A DNA stretch of 64,000 bases from a virus. The position numbers and the translations under genes were made by a program. How positions within the stretch are numbered: position 1 is the first letter of the stretch; the number at the start of each line of letters is the position of its first letter. The notes beneath the pieces were generated by a model, which saw only the letters and a list, made by a program, of their open reading frames with translations, did not search any database and was not told the origin of the DNA. Positions 32,844 to 40,383 of the stretch are shown here, piece by piece. The DNA is taken from positions 18,630 through 82,629 of the IMG/VR virus record IMGVR_UViG_3300032053_000009; one strand, given 5' to 3'.

Positions 32844-34211
32844 TTATCCTAAAATAACAATCGTTCCGCCCGTGTCTTTAACAGCCTTGAACTGACCATC
32901 CACGATGTTCAGCCATTTACGACCAGGAAATAAATCCACCAGAAGTGGATCGCTGTACCGCACTTCAATATTATTTTCTCCCAGAAACGGTCTCATGTCT
33001 TTTGCTGTCCTTGATGTCGGAGCGTCTGGATTGCGAATGTTCCCACCGCCTCCGGCAGGGTCAAACGGAAGCCAATTGACCGAAAACAAAGGAAGATATT
33101 TGTTCGTGTAAACGATGTTGAAATAGTCGGTCGTGATCGCAATCGTACCGCTGTTGTCCAAATACCCGTAATAAAGATTGGTTGCTTGGCCAAGAAACGA
33201 AATCGTAATTGGGTTAGCGCCGCCCATGATGTTGGTTGCTGCTTTTCGGATTCCGTTCACATACAAGGATTCCGCAGTGGACAAATTTGGAATTGACAGA
33301 TAGTCATTCCCAGGATCGACAATGATCACCTGCGGATAAAGAGCGCTGGCGACGCTGGTTATGTCGGGTGTTTCAATAATATTGTTGTGTGTTTCTTTCT
33401 GATACAGCTCGTTCAATGGCTCCAAAGCAGACACCACACCAAGGTCAGCCAGAGTCAATCCGTGCGGGTTGACAGGCGTGATCGTGCCTGTCCCTATCGC
33501 CATGACGTGATCATCCGCCACGTGAGTTTCGTCTGCGTTATAAACTGTCGTTGCGTTTGACCGATCCGCTTTGGGGGTCTTGACTTTGACGGCATTAAAA
33601 TGAGTCACAGCGAAGGTTCGATTAACGAGGCTGATATGAGATGGAGTGAGTGGGTTGCCCGTGCCTTGCGCTGTCACTGATCCCAAATAAACCGAATTGG
33701 CTAATGGCAACGAAATTGGATTGTTGGTTGTGCTGACAATGATCCAATACCCATCGGTTTGGCGAGTGAAGAATTTTTCAGCCGTGATGGGATGGATAGC
33801 AATTTGGCTGATGTCGATGGTCTGAAGGTATTGAATCCAAAAATAGTTGACCGTGCCAAGCGTGTAATTGGCAAGCGAGACAGAAATATTCCCAGTCGAT
33901 TGTGGCGTCGGCTTGCCGGACGAGAGGTCTGTTTTGTACGGATTGGTCGGATCGTATAAAACGTTAGCATCAACAAAAATTCTTTCGCCGCTAAAGTATG
34001 CCGTGCCCAAGCTGACATCAATTTTCGTGTTGTCCAGCGTATTGGGAGTCAAAGCGAACTCAAACGTCGAGCCAGCTTCTTGATGAACGATGCCGTTATC
34101 AACGTAATCGGTTAAACGTTCTTTGACAGCCTGTTGCGTAAACTGGCTGAGGCTGATGTTAAAATCATCAACCACTGGCTCAATTCCTGAATATAAAGCA
34201 AGTCCTTTCAT
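32844..34211 (-). CDS. Probable baseplate/fibre attachment protein
   Basis: 455 residues, GGAAGAGAG upstream. The N-terminus (LYSGIEPVVDDFNISLSQFTQQAV) and the beta-rich domain that follows (T-P-N-T-L-D-N-T-K-I-D-V-S-L-G-T-A-Y-F-S-G) resemble baseplate periphery proteins that come just before the fibre genes in contractile-tailed phages. A V-N-P-H-G-L-T-L-A-D-L-G motif (near residue 255) is also common in such proteins. No catalytic site is visible. Function is assigned from position and composition. Confidence 0.65.
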   Translation of the reverse strand: MKGLALYSGIEPVVDDFNISLSQFTQQAVKERLTDYVDNGIVHQEAGSTFEFALTPNTLDNTKIDVSLGTAYFSGERIFVDANVLYDPTNPYKTDLSSGKPTPQSTGNISVSLANYTLGTVNYFWIQYLQTIDISQIAIHPITAEKFFTRQTDGYWIIVSTTNNPISLPLANSVYLGSVTAQGTGNPLTPSHISLVNRTFAVTHFNAVKVKTPKADRSNATTVYNADETHVADDHVMAIGTGTITPVNPHGLTLADLGVVSALEPLNELYQKETHNNIIETPDITSVASALYPQVIIVDPGNDYLSIPNLSTAESLYVNGIRKAATNIMGGANPITISFLGQATNLYYGYLDNSGTIAITTDYFNIVYTNKYLPLFSVNWLPFDPAGGGGNIRNPDAPTSRTAKDMRPFLGENNIEVRYSDPLLVDLFPGRKWLNIVDGQFKAVKDTGGTIVILG

Positions 34212-34221
34212 TCTCTCTTCC

Positions 34222-35340
34222 TTATGGTGTGAAGATAAATTCCGCTTTCGTTTCTGCTGGCATCAATTCCAGTATAAGCTCTTTCAAAAGATTTTCATCA
34301 ATCGTCAAACCAAAAATATTATCCACCGTGATCATAAACGCATGAGCTTTCTCGGCTTTGCTGTACGTGCTGATGATGATGGTTAGGCTGGGATGGATGG
34401 AATCTTGGATGTAATAATGCGGTCGGTTGGGTTCTAAATCAGACGGACTGAAAATTCTCCAACCAGTCAAATCCTTGATTTCAACGATCTTTGGCGTTTG
34501 GCAGGTGAAGATTCTAATGATGTCGATGAGCGCTTGATACGTGCCGGAAGTTTCGTAGGCGCCGATAAGCTGAATCAATTGCTCTCGATATTCTTGGAGA
34601 GTTTGCGTACTTTGGGCAAAGTTATACAAAGCGCCAAAATTATTATATAGCGCTTCGTCACGCACGTCGGTAAGATAAATATCCCGCTTAGCCCTTAACG
34701 CCTCAAATTGCATTTCCTCAATTTGACGAGAATGCTCCTTGGCTACAAGGAACGTATAAGTGCTATCGGTATCCTTCGTGTAGACGTTCTCATCAGGATA
34801 AGTTGTGTAAATTCGGTTTGTAGTTTCTTTTTTCTGACTCGAATCCCTTACAAACGTCTGGGTGTCCGTCCAAGGACTTTCCAGCGTTTGGCTCAAAACC
34901 TTGACCCTCCAATAATATTGAATCGTTTGGGCTTCGGCTCTTATCGGAAAAGCTATTTCATAACCTGTTACAAGTTGACCCTTGGTAAATCCTACCAAAC
35001 CACGGGTGCCTCCTGCAAAGCCTCCGATGCCAAATCCGTCCTCCCCGAACCCCCCAATACCGAATCCTGTGACGGTATCATCGCCTGAAAAGCACCTTAA
35101 ATTAGGGCTGTTAAAATTTGGGTCTGTGTCTATGCAAAGCTCGTAATCATATTGCGAAATCGGGGCAGGCAGTCCGCCCAGACAATCGTTGCAGCACGCC
35201 AATGTCCAGAAGAAGACATACGAATTCTCCGACGTGCCCAAATAAGACCGTGGATTAAGCACGGTCGGAACAGCAATTTTAGGAGCAAATTGCGTGTTAA
35301 ACAGGCTCGTATTAAATAAAGATGTGTTAAATAAAGCCAT
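34222..35340 (-). CDS. Baseplate protein, tail protein I-like position
   Basis: 372 residues from the ATG 35338-35340 (TGAGGT formed by the previous stop). The longer frame from 35451 lies in the previous gene. The N-terminus has a tandem L-F-N-T-S-L-F-N-T-S-L-F-N-T stretch. A fibronectin-III-like region follows (Y-D-Y-E-L-C-I-D-T ... Y-Y-W-R-V-K-V ... S-P-W-T), with a Gly-rich loop G-I-G-G-F-G-E-D-G-F-G inserted. The C-terminal half is helical (L-T-D-V-R-D-E-A-L-Y-N-N-F-G ... Y-R-E-Q-L), like the P2 gpI-type baseplate proteins that follow J in gene order. Confidence 0.65.
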   Translation of the reverse strand: MALFNTSLFNTSLFNTQFAPKIAVPTVLNPRSYLGTSENSYVFFWTLACCNDCLGGLPAPISQYDYELCIDTDPNFNSPNLRCFSGDDTVTGFGIGGFGEDGFGIGGFAGGTRGLVGFTKGQLVTGYEIAFPIRAEAQTIQYYWRVKVLSQTLESPWTDTQTFVRDSSQKKETTNRIYTTYPDENVYTKDTDSTYTFLVAKEHSRQIEEMQFEALRAKRDIYLTDVRDEALYNNFGALYNFAQSTQTLQEYREQLIQLIGAYETSGTYQALIDIIRIFTCQTPKIVEIKDLTGWRIFSPSDLEPNRPHYYIQDSIHPSLTIIISTYSKAEKAHAFMITVDNIFGLTIDENLLKELILELMPAETKAEFIFTP

Positions 35341-35347
35341 CAATACC

Positions 35348-36571
35348 TCAAGTAGTTTCCGCTGTCCATAAAATGTTAGCTCTGTAAGTCCCAGCCACAT
35401 AACTGGAACGATGCAAACGAAACGAGAACTCATCCACCGACACATTCTCATTAGCCTGCACCGACCAATTCACACTATCGTCAGAATCTGACGACGTTAA
35501 TACGCTCAGCCCTGATGAAGTGAGAGTTGGAATGTTTGCCTTGGTGACTTTGAAAACTCGTGGCGTCCACAAAAATGAAGTCGTTGATATGCTATACAAC
35601 CCAGCCGATGTTATCCGTCCAGCCTCATAATAACGCTGGCAGCGAATGAAATCGTCTGCAATGCGAGTCGGCTGATAATCAACAGCCTTCGATCCCAACA
35701 CCAGAACAGCGGAATCGAGATAAAACGTGCTGAGCGTTGGCGCCACGTCAACGTACCCCACACCAACAATTAAATTCGTTGATCCTGCCGGAACCGTGTA
35801 CGAACACGTCAAGCGTTGAAAATTTGATCCGCCCGCATGAGCCACTGATAATGACGTGGAGATCGTGCCATTGGTAATGAACGCTTTAATGCCTGGGTTA
35901 GTGGAGTTGACCCAAATCGAAAAAGAGACGGTCTTGCCAATGAAGTCATAATAATTTTCAATTGATTGTCGAACGGAAAACGTCGTCGCTCCGCCAACAG
36001 AGCCGATCTGACATTGAAGAGAATACTGACCCAAATTAAGAAAAAGCGCTGTTGAGTTGCGAGACACGAGAGTGACTGGCGCCCCTGTATAATTCATCTT
36101 CCACTTATCTGCCGTGTAAGCATTATTGGCTGGGCTGGCAAATATGCCACCCCGCTGCCATATTTCAAATCCAGAGTTCACAAGCAGGTTTGGGAACGCA
36201 TTGACACGAATACCATTCACAAGATCGTCTTCAATAGCTTTGATTTCATCTTTGAGAGCGTTGTGGTGCATGGCAATGTATTCGATGCCGATGAGCTTGC
36301 CGCTGTCATGGGAAACCGCAAGCGTGTTGTCGAAACCACGAATGATTCCGGTCAGATTATTGCCAAATATGCCTGAGTAATAAACCACCTCGTCTTCAAT
36401 CGTGGCTACCCCTGCTATCGGAAACCCAACCGTGGTCAACAAAGCGATTCCGCTTCCCCCCGTGTTGTCGCCCGTGGCGCCCATAGCGCCATTAATTGCC
36501 GTTTGCAAATTGTTGACGCCAGTTAAAAGCTCAGCATCAGTCGCTACGCTGTTCGGATATAGTGCAGTCAT
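35348..36571 (-). CDS. Baseplate-linked fibre with one NGGFE domain
   Basis: 407 residues, TAATG junction with the gp25-like gene. The first 125 residues are not fibre-like. They contain V-G-F-P-x-A-G-V-A-T-I-E-D-E-V-V-Y-Y-S-G and G-I-I-R-G-F-D-N-T, a pattern found in phage baseplate and tail proteins. Residues 128-305 are the galactose-binding-like domain (N-S-G-F-E-I-W-Q-R-G-G), followed by R-C-Q-R-Y-Y-E and a head ending L-W-T-A-E-T-T. It carries the array domain inside the baseplate gene block, 8 kb away from the rest. Confidence 0.8.
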   Translation of the reverse strand: MTALYPNSVATDAELLTGVNNLQTAINGAMGATGDNTGGSGIALLTTVGFPIAGVATIEDEVVYYSGIFGNNLTGIIRGFDNTLAVSHDSGKLIGIEYIAMHHNALKDEIKAIEDDLVNGIRVNAFPNLLVNSGFEIWQRGGIFASPANNAYTADKWKMNYTGAPVTLVSRNSTALFLNLGQYSLQCQIGSVGGATTFSVRQSIENYYDFIGKTVSFSIWVNSTNPGIKAFITNGTISTSLSVAHAGGSNFQRLTCSYTVPAGSTNLIVGVGYVDVAPTLSTFYLDSAVLVLGSKAVDYQPTRIADDFIRCQRYYEAGRITSAGLYSISTTSFLWTPRVFKVTKANIPTLTSSGLSVLTSSDSDDSVNWSVQANENVSVDEFSFRLHRSSYVAGTYRANILWTAETT

Positions 36572-37329
36572 TATTGTACCCTCATTTGTAGATTTGTCGT
36601 CACGGAGTCAAACGTCCCCACCAGCACGTCGATAACGATGTTGATCAGTCTCGGATCAACCTGATCAATATCAATGGATAGATTGTTTAGACCAAGAAGA
36701 ATCTCATCGGCTGGCAAGGTGTCCACCTCCTGCGCTTGAATTTCAATCAACCCTTGAATGGCGTTGACAATCGACTGTTGAAGTTTGAAAAAGATGGTCG
36801 GTGTCAACTTCTCTCCAATCGCAAATGACAGCGTACTCCCATAATCAGGGTTAAAAACGTTATTTCCAATGACCGTCAATAAAGCCTTTGAAACATTCTG
36901 ACGAACTCGATTCGTGCTCGTCACCTCAGCAAGCTGCCCCATCTGGTTAAATCCAATGTCCCGAAACGATTTTGCGCTTAAACATTTTGGGCATACCGCC
37001 AGCGGCGCTATATAGTTCGCCAAATAAATCCGATTCGGTATAACAAACGTGCTCCCTTCCACAAAATTGACGCCAGGCGCAAAAAGCAATTCATTGAACT
37101 CCAATCTCTGATCACCAATCAGCTTGAAGTCCGTTATGCCGTCCAAAATATAGACGTAATGTTGGTTCGACTCTGTTGTAAAAAATTCACGAACTTCAAT
37201 TTGCTGAGCGTTCAAATTCGTCGGAAAGCGCAAGTCAGAATAATAATAAGGACTTAACCCATTCAGCGTCAGGGTCTCATCCGTTATTCTGTGATCGCAC
37301 ACTCTTCCGATCTGAACATCAATAGGCAT
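36571..37329 (-). CDS. gp25/W-like baseplate wedge protein
   Basis: 252 residues, TAATG junctions at both ends. The C-terminal 115 residues match the gp25-like fold: R-Q-N-V-S-K-A-L-L-T-V-I-G-N-N-V-F-N-P-D-Y-G-S-T, then L-Q-Q-S-I-V-N-A-I. The N-terminal half is an extra beta domain with a C-P-K-C pair (near residue 113), longer than the 130-residue canonical gp25. In contractile tails gp25 links sheath to the baseplate wedge. Adjacent to the J-like gene, as usual. Confidence 0.8.
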   Translation of the reverse strand: MPIDVQIGRVCDHRITDETLTLNGLSPYYYSDLRFPTNLNAQQIEVREFFTTESNQHYVYILDGITDFKLIGDQRLEFNELLFAPGVNFVEGSTFVIPNRIYLANYIAPLAVCPKCLSAKSFRDIGFNQMGQLAEVTSTNRVRQNVSKALLTVIGNNVFNPDYGSTLSFAIGEKLTPTIFFKLQQSIVNAIQGLIEIQAQEVDTLPADEILLGLNNLSIDIDQVDPRLINIVIDVLVGTFDSVTTNLQMRVQ

Positions 37330-38774
37330 TAGATCACCGTTATTCCGGTCAGACTTGTTCCATCCAGCCTAAAATACTCAGTCTGCTTCGCTTGCAAATA
37401 TTGATTCGCTCCTGGCGTTGCTCGACGAGAAAGCGTAGTGAATGGCAACAAAATCGACGCAATGCCAGGTATCGTATTCCTCAACCGAAACACCAAATCG
37501 CTTTGTTCAATACGCACGCCAAGCCCTGTGCTGTTTATGTACAGATTCAACGCATCGACAATTTGCGTCAACAACACCGCCTTGTCATATCCACCATTGG
37601 CTGTTGTCTGAAAACCAATATCAATAAAGACTTCGGTCGCCTCTTTGGTCAACACGTCAGCCGTTAAAACTTTATTGGCCGGATCTTCCAAAATCAACTG
37701 CGTGTCCGGCACATTCTTATCGTAAATGTACGCAATCGTGAACGGCGAACTATTGTCCGGTCTGCTTCCAAACGGAAGCCATTGAATCAGATCCGACGCC
37801 CTAATTGAATGAGCGTAAGGTGTTGTGTTGTCAAGGGCAAGCACATAATCAATGTTTTGAGAAAACGTAAACGGTATGGCATTGGAAAGACCAACGACGC
37901 CAATGATAGCGACCGCAGGTTTGAAATCCAAACCATAAGTCAGTTGAGAATTATAAAACGTTGTCACCTGCTGCGCCTGTACTGGATTCGTGCCCAACAA
38001 GTAAATGTCCACTTCGTTCCCATATTGTGTCCGCACCGCATCGACATCGCCAGGACCAACCACAGACGCATCCAAAACGCCAGGTTGCGAAATAACGAGG
38101 CTGCGATAGCCAGGCTTGGTTCCAAGGTTGCGAGCTTGCGCCTTTGCCACAATTCGATTAGCCAAATCAGTATTGCTTTCAATGTCTGTCCCGCCCGATG
38201 TCGCCAAGCGATTGGTAACGGTGTTGATGCCAGCGATTGGCTGCTGAAGGACGACAATATTATTGGCGCCCACGTTGCCGGACGCTCCGGCGAACACGGC
38301 TATGACAGGTGCCGTCACGTCATAAGTTCCATACGTTGGGTCAATAATCGCTGTCGTTCTTAAGAAAACCGTTGCCGTGGTCACAAATTGAATAACGGCT
38401 CCATTAGAGAGCGTTCTGGTGCTGACTATCGTGCCCCCAGATCCATCCCCCGATCCGATCTGGATGTCGGCGATAGGTTTATTGAAGGCTGAAAAAGTTA
38501 CAAAGCCAGTCGCAAACGTGGCTTGTTTGCGAGTCAAAGCATAATTGGCAGCCAAGGCATCCATCTCGTCAGTGGTTAAAGAATTGGCGAACACCACAGA
38601 CTGAGCTTGCTGCAAGGTTGAGATATTTCCATATGCGCTCGCTATTTCATTGGAAACAGCTTCCACTACCAAATCACGCAAAACCGTTCCCTCCAAAACA
38701 TCAGCGTCGGGACGTTTCAGTTTGATGAAATTGATCATGTCTGTGACAATATCTGCGAATGACTTGATTGCCAT
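37329..38774 (-). CDS. Baseplate J-like protein
   Basis: 481 residues. The segment L-A-T-S-G-G-T-D-I-E-S-N-T-D-L-A-N-R-I (near residues 190-210) is the hallmark of the baseplate J family. The N-terminus (D-V-L-E-G-T-V-L-R-D-L-V-V-E-A-V-S) and the central G-A-S-G-N-V-G-A-N-N-I also fit. J-like proteins (T4 gp6 family) form the baseplate wedge that initiates sheath contraction. It couples to the downstream gp25-like gene by TAATG. Confidence 0.88.
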   Translation of the reverse strand: MAIKSFADIVTDMINFIKLKRPDADVLEGTVLRDLVVEAVSNEIASAYGNISTLQQAQSVVFANSLTTDEMDALAANYALTRKQATFATGFVTFSAFNKPIADIQIGSGDGSGGTIVSTRTLSNGAVIQFVTTATVFLRTTAIIDPTYGTYDVTAPVIAVFAGASGNVGANNIVVLQQPIAGINTVTNRLATSGGTDIESNTDLANRIVAKAQARNLGTKPGYRSLVISQPGVLDASVVGPGDVDAVRTQYGNEVDIYLLGTNPVQAQQVTTFYNSQLTYGLDFKPAVAIIGVVGLSNAIPFTFSQNIDYVLALDNTTPYAHSIRASDLIQWLPFGSRPDNSSPFTIAYIYDKNVPDTQLILEDPANKVLTADVLTKEATEVFIDIGFQTTANGGYDKAVLLTQIVDALNLYINSTGLGVRIEQSDLVFRLRNTIPGIASILLPFTTLSRRATPGANQYLQAKQTEYFRLDGTSLTGITVI

Positions 38775-38785
38775 TTCGATTCTCC

Positions 38786-39082
38786 CTATCCTAAATTTGA
38801 AAGAGGGGCGACCTTTTTCTCAAAAATCACGTTCCCTCCCCGTTTAAGTTTCAACGTAATCGTCGCACCTGTAACCGTACCGACCGCCTTTTGAATCGTG
38901 CCGACAATCTTCTGCATCTTTGCAACAAATTTCATCGCATTCGCCTGAGCTTTCGTGGCGCTCGCTGGCGTCTTCGGCAGCTTAGTCGTTGGCGCTGTCG
39001 GAATACCGCTACCAGGCGTCACCGTCGGCGCAGCTTTTGTCTTCGGCTTCGGAAGCGGTATCACAATATCTAAATTCGCCAT
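38786..39082 (-). CDS. Small Pro/Ala/Lys-rich baseplate-region protein
   Basis: 98 residues. The N-terminal half is a Pro/Thr/Lys/Ala low-complexity stretch, the second half a helix (NAMKFVAKMQKIVGTIQKAV) and a short basic beta hairpin (TITLKLKRGGNVIFEKKV). It lies between spike and J genes with only a few bases on either side. It may be a small structural adaptor; no family is recognised. Confidence 0.65.
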   Translation of the reverse strand: MANLDIVIPLPKPKTKAAPTVTPGSGIPTAPTTKLPKTPASATKAQANAMKFVAKMQKIVGTIQKAVGTVTGATITLKLKRGGNVIFEKKVAPLSNLG

Positions 39083-39084
39083 AT

Positions 39085-40383
39085 CTATAACGCCAATGCC
39101 ACAGTTGATGAAATTTGTACAGGCGTAACAGGCACCGCCGGAATCACAGGAGGGGGCGTCAAAACCCCAGTCACCGGACCTGCGCTATAAACGTGCGTAT
39201 GTGTATTGAATGCCGTCACCAAAGCATTAAACGCTGTCGCCATCAAATCTGAAACCGTAACCGGATGTGTCGCCGACTGCCCCAACGAAATCACGCCCCC
39301 ATTAACCACCACGTTTTGAGCATTGATGCTGACCTGCTGCGATGTTTCATCGACAACAATGCCCGTCCCGCCCGACGTTGTGATCTGAACATTATCATCC
39401 TCGACATCAAGACTTGTTCCATTGGGAGACGTTACGTTAATCTTACCCGCACCGTCACAAGCAATAACAGATCCGGCGCCGTCGGTGATGTTGATGTCAC
39501 CATCTTCGCCCAAAGTAACGGTGATCGTGCCGTTGGCGCCATTAACCACAATCGTATACCCCTTGGTCGCCATATGGATTTCTTCGCCAGCGGTATTCGT
39601 CACAACATCTTTTGGTGACGTTAGACCGATACTGCCTTCTTTATCGATCTGTAAATTCATGCCGGACGCATGAGTTAAGTCCAAATTCACGTCCTTGCCA
39701 TTGAATGAGACTTTTTTATTATCAGCTCGCTTGAGCGTCGCTGTCTCCTCATCAACAGCTAACAAATATAAATCATCCTCACGAACCGTTCCCATCCATA
39801 ATTCAAAAATCTTATTCGTCTCTTTGACCGCATCCAGTGTTAAATGATTAGGATCATTTATTTCAGTGTCGTCACGAGACTCACGAACGATCATGCGCAT
39901 ATTGGCAAACCGATCCATGTAAATCTCAGCGCCTTGATATGACTTGAACAAAACTTCACCACCCGTCAAATAACGAGTAGGACGATATAAAACTTCAGTG
40001 CCTGACAACGCCGATGGTGGCTGTCTGGTGCCATCTGGTTGAACCGCTCCACGCTCATAATAGGGATTGCCCATTAAATAACCCAACACAACAGCAAACC
40101 CACCAGGACGAAACCCAGCCACAACAACATCGCCCGCTCGTGGATAAGAAAATATACCCCAACCTTGTCCTGCCATCGGACACGACAAAGCGATTTGGTC
40201 TAACGTTCCGAGCCGAACATCCGCCCATTGTATCTGAGCTGTTCCGTATGTGATTCGACGAGACGCACCGCCTTTCTGCGGCGAGTTGTAGTCAATCTTG
40301 ACGATTGTACCGACACGCAGGTATTCATAATAATTGGTATTTTCAATCCCCGCATATCCTTGTGTTATGATCCGATTGATCAT
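39085..40383 (-). CDS. Baseplate central spike (gpV/gp5-like)
   Basis: 432 residues; ATGA overlap with the hub gene. Residues 20-115 fit the OB-fold that sits on the hub (V-G-T-I-V-K-I-D-Y, S-Y-P-R-A-G-D-V-V-V-A-G-F, V-V-L-G-Y-L-M-G). From about 230 to 370 come beta-helix strands (I-T-V-T-L-G-E-D-G-D-I-N-I-T, V-Q-I-T-T-S-G-G-T, V-S-I-N-A-Q-N-V-V-V-N-G-G). The end has T-H-T-H-V and a Pro-rich tail. This is the membrane-piercing spike; the HTH near the end may bind a metal ion. No lysozyme domain is present, unlike T4 gp5. Confidence 0.85.
   Translation of the reverse strand: MINRIITQGYAGIENTNYYEYLRVGTIVKIDYNSPQKGGASRRITYGTAQIQWADVRLGTLDQIALSCPMAGQGWGIFSYPRAGDVVVAGFRPGGFAVVLGYLMGNPYYERGAVQPDGTRQPPSALSGTEVLYRPTRYLTGGEVLFKSYQGAEIYMDRFANMRMIVRESRDDTEINDPNHLTLDAVKETNKIFELWMGTVREDDLYLLAVDEETATLKRADNKKVSFNGKDVNLDLTHASGMNLQIDKEGSIGLTSPKDVVTNTAGEEIHMATKGYTIVVNGANGTITVTLGEDGDINITDGAGSVIACDGAGKINVTSPNGTSLDVEDDNVQITTSGGTGIVVDETSQQVSINAQNVVVNGGVISLGQSATHPVTVSDLMATAFNALVTAFNTHTHVYSAGPVTGVLTPPPVIPAVPVTPVQISSTVALAL

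Noticed and set aside
14406-36571. Diversity-generating retroelement behind the variable fibre heads
   Set aside because: No reverse transcriptase or template/variable repeat pair was seen in the window, so there is no support; it could be elsewhere in the genome.
37809-38363. 184-residue plus-strand frame within the J-like gene
   Set aside because: The minus strand carries a clear baseplate J protein over the same bases; the plus frame is Arg/His/Cys-rich noise.
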